Part shown: positions 7,810 through 14,835 of the stretch, in pieces | Layout: the number at the start of each line of letters is the position of its first letter | Numbering within the stretch: the stretch's first letter is position 1 | NCBI GenBank assembly: GCA_036447375.1 | Contig: JAZFUU010000198.1 | Coordinates: forward strand, 1 to 46,021 | DNA: 46,021 nt | Direction: 5' to 3' | Source of the DNA: JACZXC01 sp036447375 | GTDB lineage: Bacteria; Myxococcota_A; UBA9160; SMWR01 | The notes under the pieces: generated by a model | Database searches by the model: none | Told to the model about the DNA's origin: nothing | Seen by the model: only the letters and a program-made list of their open reading frames with translations | Translations under genes and position numbers: made by a program

Positions 7810-7827
7810 CCGCGACCTCGCGGGCGA
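7810..7827 (+). promoter_or_regulatory. GC-rich hairpin just upstream of tatA
   Basis: Perfect inverted repeat GCCCGCG-ACCT-CGCGGGC ends 9 nt before the tatA ATG, with the probable ribosome-binding GAGG directly after its 3' arm. It could form an RNA hairpin limiting ribosome access or mark the end of the upstream transcript. No T-run follows. Confidence 0.4.
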
Positions 7828-7836
7828 GGTCAGATC

Positions 7837-8058
7837 ATGTTCGGCATCGGAACCACCGAGCTCCTTGTCGTGTTCGGCATCGTTCTCGTCTTGTTCGGCG
7901 CCCGTCGACTGCCCGAGCTGGGCTCCGGCGTTGGAAAGGCCATCCGCAACTTCAAGGCAGGCATTTCGGGCAAGGACGCGATCGACGTGACCCCGAAACA
8001 GGAAGCCGTTGCGGATTCGACCAAGAAGGCGGCGGAAACGGCCCGCAGCGACACCTAG
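7837..8058 (+). CDS. tatA: Sec-independent protein translocase subunit TatA/TatE
   Basis: 73-residue TatA-type subunit of the twin-arginine translocase, which forms the membrane-weakening assembly for export of folded proteins. It begins MFGIGTTELLVVFGIVLVLF, giving a short N-terminal transmembrane helix. The hinge and amphipathic helix follow as FGARRLPELGSGVGKAIRNFK, then a polar lysine/alanine tail. Length and motif order are standard for TatA. The Phe-Gly after the helix and the polar helix start are conserved. TatB and TatC are not in the window, so the gene is separated from the rest of the system. Alternatives TatA and TatE cannot be distinguished by sequence alone. Confidence 0.95.
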   Translation: MFGIGTTELLVVFGIVLVLFGARRLPELGSGVGKAIRNFKAGISGKDAIDVTPKQEAVADSTKKAAETARSDT

Positions 8059-8082
8059 TTCGCCGATAACCCGCCGACACCA

Positions 8083-8101
8083 GGCGAGCCGCAGGCTCGC
8101 C
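8083..8101 (+). terminator. Terminator-like hairpin after tatA (no U-tract)
   Basis: Perfect 8-bp inverted repeat GGCGAGCC-GCA-GGCTCGCC lies 25 bp after the tatA stop codon. It is stable enough to act as an RNA hairpin that blocks 3' decay or aids termination, but the downstream sequence is not T-rich, so it is not a classical intrinsic terminator. Confidence 0.4.
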
Positions 8102-8139
8102 GTGCGGGCAGAGCCTTTCCGACCGTCTACACTGCGAGC

Positions 8140-9486
8140 GTGTCCTCGATCTTCAAGGCCTACGACATCCGTGGGGTCGTGCCCGACGAGCTAGACGCCG
8201 ACATCGCCCACGCCGTGGGTCGTGCGACGGCACGCCATCTCGGGGCCGCGAGCCTCGCCGTGGGCCGCGACGCCCGCAGCAGTACGCCCGAGCTATTCGA
8301 AGCCCTGCTGCGCGGTATCATCGAAGAGGGCGTCGACGTGATCGATCTGGGAGCGGTCGCGACCCCGATGCTCTACTTCGCAGTCGAGAACCTCGATGCC
8401 GGTGGCGGAATCATGATCACTGCCTCCCACAATCCGGCCCAGTACAACGGATTCAAGATCTGCCGTGAACATGCCATCCCGGTGGGGGAAGCGGGCGGAC
8501 TTCGGGAGATCGAAGCGATCGCGAGTGGAATCAGCGCCGAAGCGCCCAGCCGACCCCGGGGCTCGGTTCGCCGCGTCGACATCCGAGATGGATACGTCGA
8601 TCACGTGCTCAGCGTGGGCGCGGGCCGCCCGAAGCTCCGCGTCGCCATCGATTGTGGCAACGGTATGGCCAGTGTGGGTCTCGAGCCTCTGCTCGAGCGT
8701 CTCGACCTCGAGGTGGAGCGGCTGTATTTCGAGCCCGACGGGACGTTTCCGAACCACGAGGCGAATCCACTTCAGCTGGAGAATCTTCGGGACGTCTGCG
8801 CGGCGGTCAAGCGCGTCGGGGCGGACTTCGGCGTCGCTTTCGACGGCGACGCGGATCGTGCCGTCTTTACCGACGAGTGCGGGGAGCCGATCTCATCGGA
8901 TCTGATCACCGGGTTGCTCGCTCGCCATCAGCTGCGCCGTCACCCCGGTGGCCGGGTTCTCTACGATCTGCGGTCGAGTCGCGTCACCGCCGAAGAGATC
9001 GAGCGCGCTGGGGGAATTTCCGAAATGTGTCGCGTCGGGCATTCGTTCGTCAAGGCACGAATGCGGGAGGTCGGCGCCATTTTCGCCGGCGAGCTATCGG
9101 GCCATATGTACTTCCGATTCTCTCCGACACTCGTCGCCGACGACGGAATCGCCGCGCTCGTGGCGCTCCTCGACGTGCTGAACTCCGAGGGCAAGCCCCT
9201 CTCGGCGCTGGTGGCTCCGCTGCGCCGATATTCGGCGAGTGGCGAGATCAATCGTCGGGTGGACGATATTGCGGGCCTACTCGCGGCAGTCGAGTCTGAG
9301 CACACCGATGCGGTGGAGATCTCGCACCTGGACGGCCTGCTGGTTCGATATCGGGATTGGTGGTTCAACCTGCGTCCGTCCAATACCGAGCCCGTGCTGC
9401 GGCTGAATCTCGAAGCCGACACCCACGAACAGATGGTTCAGAAACGAGACGCGTTGCTGGATCGCATCGGCGGTGTCGAGGCCTGA
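8140..9486 (+). CDS. Phosphomannomutase/phosphoglucomutase
   Basis: 448-residue alpha-D-phosphohexomutase that interconverts hexose 1- and 6-phosphates for polysaccharide, LPS or glycogen precursors. It opens with SSIFKAYDIRG. The phosphoserine loop ITASHNP carries catalytic S96, the metal loop DGDADR is at 235-240, the sugar-specificity loop GELSGHMYF follows, and the phosphate-binding RPSNTEP is at 412-418. This is the full four-domain length of the AlgC/ManB class. Start GTG at 8140 fits the family N-terminus. It probably accepts both mannose and glucose phosphates, as AlgC does, but substrate choice cannot be read with certainty. It lies downstream of tatA and 26 bp before a CysZ-like gene. 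Confidence 0.95.
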   Translation: MSSIFKAYDIRGVVPDELDADIAHAVGRATARHLGAASLAVGRDARSSTPELFEALLRGIIEEGVDVIDLGAVATPMLYFAVENLDAGGGIMITASHNPAQYNGFKICREHAIPVGEAGGLREIEAIASGISAEAPSRPRGSVRRVDIRDGYVDHVLSVGAGRPKLRVAIDCGNGMASVGLEPLLERLDLEVERLYFEPDGTFPNHEANPLQLENLRDVCAAVKRVGADFGVAFDGDADRAVFTDECGEPISSDLITGLLARHQLRRHPGGRVLYDLRSSRVTAEEIERAGGISEMCRVGHSFVKARMREVGAIFAGELSGHMYFRFSPTLVADDGIAALVALLDVLNSEGKPLSALVAPLRRYSASGEINRRVDDIAGLLAAVESEHTDAVEISHLDGLLVRYRDWWFNLRPSNTEPVLRLNLEADTHEQMVQKRDALLDRIGGVEA

Positions 9487-9512
9487 AGAGCGGGGTTTCC
9501 GATCTGGGAGCG

Positions 9513-10295
9513 GTGAGTAGAGCGGTCTCGGCGTTCGCCTTGCCCCTCGAAGGCGGCCGCCTCCTGCTTCGCGAGCGCCGTCTCTGGAGCCTCGCTCTGG
9601 TCTCCATGCTGCTCTCCCTGGCTGCCTTCGCGGCGGCGATCACGTTCATCGTCCGCTACGCCGGGGAGATTCACGCGGGTGTCACAGAATGGATGCCGGT
9701 GATCGAGGCGACGCACTGGACCTCGTGGATCTGGGTCGGCCCGGTGCAGCTGGCGTTCGCGGCGATCGGAGCGTTTCTGTTCCTGCTCGTGGCAGGAGCC
9801 TGCTTGGTGGCCGCCTATTTCGTCGCAGGTCTGATCGCGTCACCGTTTCACGACGTGTTGTCCCAGCGAGTCGAGCGGATCGTGACCGCCGCGGAGAGCG
9901 ACGATGCCGGGTCGGGCCTGCTGGAGACCCTGCGCGAGGGCGGTCGCGCGCTTCTAGAGGAACTCCGTCGAGTTGCGTTCTATCTGGCCGTGGTCGGCCT
10001 GCTCGCCGGCCTCGGCTTCTTGATTCCGGGGGCCCAACTCGTGACGGGCCCTCTGATCCTGGGCTTTACGATTCTGTTCTTGCCCCTGGACTACGCGAGC
10101 TACGCCCTGGACCGGCGCCGGTTGTCGTTCGCCCACAAGCGCCGATGGGTCGGCTCCGACGTTCCCGCCATGCTGGGTTTCGGCAGCGCGGCGTTTCTCA
10201 CCTGTCTGGTCCCGGGTCTGAGCTTCGTGGCCATGCCAGTTCTGGTGGTGGGTGGCACTCTGCTCGTCCTCCATCGGGATCAGTGCGAGAGGTGA
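9513..10295 (+). CDS. CysZ/EI24-domain membrane protein
   Basis: 260-residue integral membrane protein of the EI24/CysZ family (CysZ is a sulfate transporter in Enterobacteria). Start GTG at 9513 gives VSRAVSAFALPLEGGRLL, with GGGAG only 2 nt upstream, so the exact start is uncertain. Hydrophobic segments lie near residues 30-50, 75-110 and 165-200, with two more at the C-terminus. The IASPFHDVLSQRVE motif after the second pair of helices is characteristic of the family. Its 3' end overlaps the convergent hydrolase gene by 16 bp. A sulfate role is not supported by neighbours, so I keep only the family name. Confidence 0.85.
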   Translation: MSRAVSAFALPLEGGRLLLRERRLWSLALVSMLLSLAAFAAAITFIVRYAGEIHAGVTEWMPVIEATHWTSWIWVGPVQLAFAAIGAFLFLLVAGACLVAAYFVAGLIASPFHDVLSQRVERIVTAAESDDAGSGLLETLREGGRALLEELRRVAFYLAVVGLLAGLGFLIPGAQLVTGPLILGFTILFLPLDYASYALDRRRLSFAHKRRWVGSDVPAMLGFGSAAFLTCLVPGLSFVAMPVLVVGGTLLVLHRDQCER

Positions 10296-11086
10296 ACCCG
10301 AAGGAACTGCCACATCGCCTTCAACGCCCGTCCCGGGAGTTGGGTATGAGTGCCTTCGAACCACAGCAATTCCTTCGGCTCTCCCGCCGCCTCGAACAGC
10401 GCCTGGCTGGCGGCACGGGGCATCGTCGCGTCATCGATCACATTCACCAACAGCAGGGGTCGCGGGGCGATGCCCCCGACGTAGCGAACCGGATCGACCT
10501 CGGGGGGGCCGAAACCGCCACCACCCAGCGCCAAGGCGGCGGCGCGGGGCCGCGGATCGACGCTGCAGAACGTCGCGCCGACGATGCTCCCCAGACTGAA
10601 TCCGGCGTAAGCGATGCGCGACTCGTCGATGATCGGCATCCCTGCGACGGCGTCGACGGCCCGCTGCAAGTCGATCACGCTCTGATGCAGAAACGAGGCC
10701 ACGAACGACTGGGAGGCCGGGTCGGGTTCGGCAGTGGAATCTAGCTTCGAAGCGAAACGGCGCGTCAGCTTGGCGTCCGAGCGATCTCCATGCAGAGGAA
10801 AATCGATGGACGCGACGGCTACGCCACGCCGTACCCAGGGTCCGGCGGTGGCATCGAGGTAGGGCGCCTCCTTGGAGCCGCCCAGCCCGTGTTGGAGCAG
10901 AATCAGGGGATGGGGTTCCTCGCCGCTCGGAGGGAGCCATAGCCGACCCGGGACGCGATCCCCCCGGCTGGAGAACTCGAAGCGGAGGGCGCGGAGATCG
11001 GGATCGGAGGCCGGAGGCTCGTTCGAACCCGTCCACAGGCCCAGGGGCTCGCTTCGATCCACCCGAAACGCCGACAAAGCGTCCAT
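10280..11086 (-). CDS. Alpha/beta hydrolase (dienelactone-hydrolase/acyl-peptidase-like)
   Basis: 268-residue alpha/beta-hydrolase. The oxyanion segment is LILLQHGLGGSKE, the nucleophile elbow GFSLGS, the acid is probably in LLVNVIDDATMP and the catalytic His in FEGTHTQLP, all in correct order. There is no signal peptide, so it should be cytoplasmic. ATG at 11086 begins MDALSAFRVDRSEPLG, and the protein is of usual single-domain length. It converges on and overlaps the CysZ-like gene by 16 bp. The sigma-factor gene lies about 100 bp upstream on the same strand. The substrate is unknown; an esterase acting on a carboxylic ester is the conservative reading. Confidence 0.88.
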   Translation of the reverse strand: MDALSAFRVDRSEPLGLWTGSNEPPASDPDLRALRFEFSSRGDRVPGRLWLPPSGEEPHPLILLQHGLGGSKEAPYLDATAGPWVRRGVAVASIDFPLHGDRSDAKLTRRFASKLDSTAEPDPASQSFVASFLHQSVIDLQRAVDAVAGMPIIDESRIAYAGFSLGSIVGATFCSVDPRPRAAALALGGGGFGPPEVDPVRYVGGIAPRPLLLVNVIDDATMPRAASQALFEAAGEPKELLWFEGTHTQLPGRALKAMWQFLRVHLSH

Positions 11087-11189
11087 CGCCTTTTCAGTCT
11101 AGCGGTCTCAGCGACAGCGTTCAGCGAATGCCCAAGGCCGAAGGCCGCGGGTGTAGAAAGGGGCCCGAGCCGACTTCTTTCTTCAGGGA

Positions 11190-11771
11190 CTACTGCGCGA
11201 GGAGAAGCTTGCGGGCGCGGTACAGATTCGACTTCACCGCGTCCTCGGTCTTGTGGGTCGTCGCCGCGATCTCGCGGATCGATTGGTGCTTCAGGTGGTA
11301 GAGCTCAAAGAGCTGCCATTGATCGGCGTTCAATCGCTGGGTCGCCGCCGCTTGCAGGTGTTCGCAGCGTTCTCGGCACTCGTAGTTTTCGAGAGGGGTG
11401 GCTTCGCGGTGCCCGGTGGCAATCAGAGGGCCGGATCGTTCGAGTTCCTCTTCGCTATCGAGAGGAACCGTCGGATGCTGCTTCTTCTTGAAACGAGCGG
11501 CGATGGTCCGGCGCGTCAGCCCCAGAACCCAAGCGATGAAGGGCGCTTCGGCCCGGAAGGAGCCCAACGAGGAAAAGATGCTGATGAAGACTTCCTGAAC
11601 GACTTCCTCGGCATCCGATCGGTTGCGGATGCGGCGGTTTACGAAACGGCTGACCCGGGGGAAGTAGCGCTCGTAGAGAACCTCGAAGCTCCCCTCGTCC
11701 CCTTGGAGAACCCCTTGGATCAGGATGTCGTCCGCTACCGGGACGCTTTCAACGGACTGAGCCACTGCCAT
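11190..11771 (-). CDS. ECF-type RNA polymerase sigma factor
   Basis: 193-residue sigma-70 family factor of extracytoplasmic-function type, containing only regions 2 and 4. Region 2 spans about residues 25-100 (VLYERYFPRVSRFV, RSDAEEVVQEVFISIF, FIAWVLGLTRRT). Region 4 spans about 140-190 (LNADQWQLFELYHLKHQSIREIA, with HTH residues up to AVKSNLYRARKLL). The ATG at 11771 has GGGAG 8 nt upstream; in-frame upstream starts would add a non-conserved stretch of about 150 residues. No anti-sigma gene follows; the downstream gene is a soluble hydrolase 103 bp away. It may be regulated through the inverted repeat at 11856-11874. Confidence 0.93.
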   Translation of the reverse strand: MAVAQSVESVPVADDILIQGVLQGDEGSFEVLYERYFPRVSRFVNRRIRNRSDAEEVVQEVFISIFSSLGSFRAEAPFIAWVLGLTRRTIAARFKKKQHPTVPLDSEEELERSGPLIATGHREATPLENYECRERCEHLQAAATQRLNADQWQLFELYHLKHQSIREIAATTHKTEDAVKSNLYRARKLLLAQ

Positions 11772-11855
11772 GCCAAGAACTCCCGCTGTCCCCCTGGGGC
11801 TTCTGCCTTCAGGTGAGACGTTCCACATATTGGGAGTGGCCGCGACGTGGCACCC

Positions 11856-11874
11856 GGTGTCAAAAAATGTCACC
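11856..11874. promoter_or_regulatory. Imperfect inverted repeat upstream of sigma-factor gene
   Basis: GGTGTCA-AAAAA-TGTCACC: 7-bp arms with one mismatch around an A5 spacer, about 85 bp upstream of the sigma-factor start. It is also a TGTCA direct repeat. No convincing -35/-10 pair could be placed next to it. It is a candidate operator for this 134-bp intergenic region. Confidence 0.35.
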
Positions 11875-11905
11875 GAAGATATCGTTTTTCCCCGTGGGGA
11901 CTCGA

Positions 11906-12490
11906 TTAGGTGAATTCGCCGAGCTCGCGCTGGTTTAGACCGAGGTCGGCATCGGAAAGTCCCGTGCGGAAACCGCTGGCGTCGGCCGGTGATGGCTCGA
12001 GACCCCGGGCCTGGGCTGGTGTCGTCGGAGGGGCGCTCAGGATCTCGAGCACCGTCTCGATCTGCGATCCGTTTCGAATACAGCGGTAGACCGCCCAGGC
12101 CAGTGTGTCCGATCCGACCTGGTTGGCTGCCGCGACGGATTCGGGCCGGACCGAGGGACTCAGGAGCCAGACCTTGATTGCGACTTCCGGGCGGATTCCC
12201 AGGCTGGGGGATATCTGGAGCCAATCCCGGAGCCGCGGCTCGATCCAGGCGCGTTGGGCCAACCCTCGGCCGATGAGTTCCAGATCCTGGCCTTCTTCTC
12301 CGACGATGACCAGAATCACCCGCCCAGATGGGTCCGCCGTGACGAAGTCGATGCGCGAGTCGGCGCCGAGGAGTCGCTCGGCCAGCAGGCGGGCCCCGGG
12401 GATCAGCTCGGTGAGACGCTCGCCCAGCTGTCTGAGAAGCTCGGCCCGCGCCGGGGGTGTGGTGAGCGAGAGGTCAGACAACTGCGGCAC
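11906..12490 (-). CDS. Hypothetical protein, possible PD-(D/E)XK-like fold
   Basis: 194-residue protein without a recognised name. It is third in the ParA-CBM cluster and overlaps the FlhG-like gene by 17 bp, so it belongs to that operon. Start GTG at 12490 has GAGGA 8 nt upstream. The segment DSRIDFVTADPSGRVILVIVGEE (in two parts: DSRIDFVTADP and GRVILVIVGEE) followed by a helix resembles the Asp/beta-hairpin/Glu arrangement of restriction-endonuclease-like folds. The classical Lys of PD-(D/E)XK is not evident, so a structural rather than catalytic relative is possible. After about residue 150 the sequence is Pro/Ala-rich and probably disordered. No transmembrane segments. Function unknown. 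Confidence 0.75.
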   Translation of the reverse strand: MPQLSDLSLTTPPARAELLRQLGERLTELIPGARLLAERLLGADSRIDFVTADPSGRVILVIVGEEGQDLELIGRGLAQRAWIEPRLRDWLQISPSLGIRPEVAIKVWLLSPSVRPESVAAANQVGSDTLAWAVYRCIRNGSQIETVLEILSAPPTTPAQARGLEPSPADASGFRTGLSDADLGLNQRELGEFT

Positions 12491-13292
12491 TCCTCGAGTC
12501 CTCGAGCAGAAGTCGCGCGACGTCCCGCAGTGCCCGGGATGCCCGCGATTGGGGGTGCTCGAGACCTACCGGCCGGCGTGAAACGATGGCCCGGTAGACG
12601 TGCAGGTCGTCTACCAGGAGTCCGTAGCTCACCAGCGGTTGACCCAGGTGTCGCGACGCCACGCCGGAGAGCAGTGAGAAGGCCTCCTGTGCTTCGCTGA
12701 CCCGTCGGACGCCGTGGATCGTGATGCCCAGCCGGGTTCGATGGCTGGCTCGGAGGACCCGCTTGGCCAGGGCGTAGGTTTCCAGCAGATCCCGGGGTTC
12801 GAGGGAACCGAACAGCAGTACCCATCGCAGCAGCGCCCGACCGTCCGACTCTACCCGCAGCCACGCGGGCGGCACCCGGACCAGAACGACGCCACCCGCG
12901 GGGTCGGCCGCTCGATCGACGGCCACATCGAGCGCTACCCGGTACAGATCACCCAGATTGTTGGCGGGGGCGATCACGACCTCCGATCCCACGGGACCCC
13001 GCCCAGGCTCGGGCCAGAGCAGAGAGGGTTCGTCCTCCTCGGGTGCAACGAGGGTTCCGCTCGCGCCCAGGCGCGCTACTTCGACCGAGAGATTCCAGGC
13101 GAAAGCCGCGCGAACGACATCTCGGTCGCCGATCGGAATCGCCACGATCGAAAGCGCAGCGGGGCGAGCCGGTCCCGGGCCCGGTACGAAGTCGGCGGGA
13201 GGAGAGGCCATTCGTGTCGAAGATTGGGGAGGCGTCCCCCCCTCTTTCAACGGCAGCAGGTAGTCGAGTACGTCACGAAGGTCGCGGGGCAA
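12474..13292 (-). CDS. FlhG/MinD-like protein lacking a P-loop (pseudo-ATPase)
   Basis: 272-residue protein whose C-terminal half resembles FlhG/MinD (FleN) proteins: a DLLETYALAKRV-like helix, the SYGLLVDDLHVYRAIVSRRP segment and a closing HPQSRASRALRDVARLL. In FlhG the matching part reads like GxxxxDxxVxxAVxxxxP followed by PxSxAxxAixxLA. The N-terminal strand that should hold Walker A reads SIVAIPIGDRDVVRAAFAWNLS, with no Gly-rich loop or Lys-Thr, so ATP binding is unlikely. The TTG start at 13292 is uncertain (AGGGGG is 12 nt upstream); ATG within MASPPADF is an alternative. It starts 16 bp after the ParA-CBM gene and overlaps the next gene by 17 bp. It is probably a regulatory partner of that ATPase (inference). 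Confidence 0.78.
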   Translation of the reverse strand: MPRDLRDVLDYLLPLKEGGTPPQSSTRMASPPADFVPGPGPARPAALSIVAIPIGDRDVVRAAFAWNLSVEVARLGASGTLVAPEEDEPSLLWPEPGRGPVGSEVVIAPANNLGDLYRVALDVAVDRAADPAGGVVLVRVPPAWLRVESDGRALLRWVLLFGSLEPRDLLETYALAKRVLRASHRTRLGITIHGVRRVSEAQEAFSLLSGVASRHLGQPLVSYGLLVDDLHVYRAIVSRRPVGLEHPQSRASRALRDVARLLLEDSRSAAVV

Positions 13293-13308
13293 GGTCCACT
13301 CGTTCCCC

Positions 13309-14394
13309 CTAGCGCACGACCATAACCGAATTCCGGGCCCCAACGGAACTCGTCACCACAGCCGGGTTGTCGGGGTCCTCCCGCCACTCACCGTCGACGA
13401 CGTAGCGGTACTGGTAAGTCCCCGGCGGGAGCTGGAGGACCTTGGTCCAGATCCGGCTCGACCCATCCGATTCGATCAGCGACCGGACTCCCTTGTCCGG
13501 GACCCAATCGTTGAAGTCGCCCGCGATTCGAACGTCGCTGGCCTCGGAATCCCGGAAGTGCACCACAATCTCGCGAGGAGCGCTCGCAGGCTCGACACCC
13601 GGGGTTTCCACCGCGGCCAAGGCCTCGGGAGCCGAGGCTTCGACCTCGACGGCCAGGGCCGCGTAGTCCATGGCGCCGTTCGCCGAGGGTGCGTAGAAGC
13701 AGATCGGCAGACCCTTTGCGGCGGCCTCGCGAAGTTTCACGTTGAGGCGAATCACGGTGTCGAAGCACATGTCGGTGAACATGGCGCGGACCTCGGAAAG
13801 CGTCTTCCGCGCGAATCGGGTGCGCCCGTCGTACAGCGTCATGAGCACCCGCACGTCGATCTCGTGCCCGATCCGCTCGGCGAGCAGGCCGATGGTCTCG
13901 AGCAGCTTCTGGACGCCGTGGATCGCGAACCGGCTGGTCTCCAGGGGAACGATGACTTCCTTGGTGGCGCGGAGGGCGTTGAAGGTGAGCAAGCCCACAT
14001 TGGGTGGGCAATCGATGAGCGCGAAGTCATAGGCGCCCTCGAGTTTTTCCAGGGCATTGGCCAAGCGCTCGGTCCGCGTGTCGTCTCGCTCAGCGGCGAG
14101 CTTCTGCTCCAGGGCCGACAGCACGATTCCCGAGGGAGCGATATCGAGGTTTTCGGATATCTCGACGATGATGTCCTGGAGACGGTCGCTGCCCCCGGGT
14201 TCGGCGAGAACCTCATACAGGTTTTCGTCCAGCTCGTCCGGGTCGAGCCCCAGAGCCAGCGTTGCGTGGGCCTGGGGATCGATGTCGATGACGAGGACGC
14301 GGAATCCGTCGGCTGCGAGGCACCCCGCGAGATTGACCGCGGTGGTCGTCTTACCGCAGCCCCCTTTCTGATTGACGATGCCGATGACGCGCAT
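13309..14394 (-). CDS. ParA-family ATPase fused to C-terminal AMPK-type glycogen-binding domain (CBM48)
   Basis: 361-residue two-domain protein. Residues 1-255 are a complete ParA/Soj ATPase: QKGGCGKTT Walker A (9-17, with signature K10), VIDIDPQAHAT at 35-44, the ALIDCPPN Walker B near 125-132 and the late segment ICFYAPSANGAMDYAALA. After a Pro/Ala/Glu linker (255-272), residues 274-361 form an AMPK1/CBM48 module: IAGDFNDW, PPGTYQYRYVVDGEW, EDPDNPAVVTSSVGARN. The residues equivalent to the sugar-contacting Trp, Lys, Trp and Asn of AMPK-beta are W297, R330, W337 and N355, so carbohydrate binding is plausible. ATG at 14394 has GGGGGAAG upstream. No parB or parS is nearby. I infer ParA-driven positioning of a polysaccharide cargo. 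Confidence 0.92.
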   Translation of the reverse strand: MRVIGIVNQKGGCGKTTTAVNLAGCLAADGFRVLVIDIDPQAHATLALGLDPDELDENLYEVLAEPGGSDRLQDIIVEISENLDIAPSGIVLSALEQKLAAERDDTRTERLANALEKLEGAYDFALIDCPPNVGLLTFNALRATKEVIVPLETSRFAIHGVQKLLETIGLLAERIGHEIDVRVLMTLYDGRTRFARKTLSEVRAMFTDMCFDTVIRLNVKLREAAAKGLPICFYAPSANGAMDYAALAVEVEASAPEALAAVETPGVEPASAPREIVVHFRDSEASDVRIAGDFNDWVPDKGVRSLIESDGSSRIWTKVLQLPPGTYQYRYVVDGEWREDPDNPAVVTSSVGARNSVMVVR

Positions 14395-14444
14395 GGTTCG
14401 CTTCCCCCCGCTTACGGTCGCGCGCGCGGCTACGACCGCTACAA

Positions 14445-14461
14445 CCCGCGATATCCGCGGG
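14445..14461. promoter_or_regulatory. Palindrome upstream of ParA-CBM gene
   Basis: Perfect inverted repeat CCCGCG-ATATC-CGCGGG, 50 bp upstream of the ParA-CBM start codon. ParA proteins often repress their own promoters, so this is a candidate operator. It does not resemble the parS consensus. Confidence 0.4.
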
Positions 14462-14520
14462 CCCAACTTCGCCGGCGAGGCGGTCCGGAACGTAGCGCGC
14501 CCCGGACTGGGGCAGCAGCC

Positions 14521-14835
14521 TCACGCCGTACGCTTGCGTACCCCCGTGGCCATGAGGGCCCAGTTGGCAAGGGATCGCCGTACGGTTGGGAGAATCCATT
14601 TCAGCAGACGCGCGGACTTCTGGAACCGCTGCACCGAGACACCGGCATTCACCAATCTTCTCGCACCCTTGAGGGATACTCGACACTGGAAGACGGTCCT
14701 GCTGTAACCCCCAGGGGTGTTGCTGTCCAAAGCGATCGGGTGGTTTTGCGGCCCGGATCGGATCCGACACCGTGAGATTCCATTGATCTCGAAGAAGCGT
14801 GACTGGGAAACGTCGTTTGAAAAATCCACAGACAA
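14521..14835 (-). CDS. Possible small protein upstream of ParA-CBM gene
   Basis: 104-codon ORF, similar to nothing I recognise. Support: a TTG start at 14835 with GGGGGG 8 nt upstream, a plausible sigma-70 promoter 35 bp upstream (14870-14899), and third-position GC near 70% although the local sequence is poorer in GC than the rest of the window. The product is polar at the N-terminus. The C-terminal half is basic, with a hydrophobic helix (LLKWILPTVRRSLANWALMATG) near residues 77-98. If real it would be the first gene of the ParA-CBM operon, 126 bp before it. An overlapping ATG ORF (14649-14912, same strand) is a competitor. It could instead be an untranslated leader. Confidence 0.35.
   Translation of the reverse strand: MSVDFSNDVSQSRFFEINGISRCRIRSGPQNHPIALDSNTPGGYSRTVFQCRVSLKGARRLVNAGVSVQRFQKSARLLKWILPTVRRSLANWALMATGVRKRTA

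Noticed and set aside
14395..14520. parS-like centromere site near the ParA gene.
   Set aside because: No match to the GTTTCACGTGAAAC type; only the CCCGCG palindrome was found, which is kept as a candidate operator.
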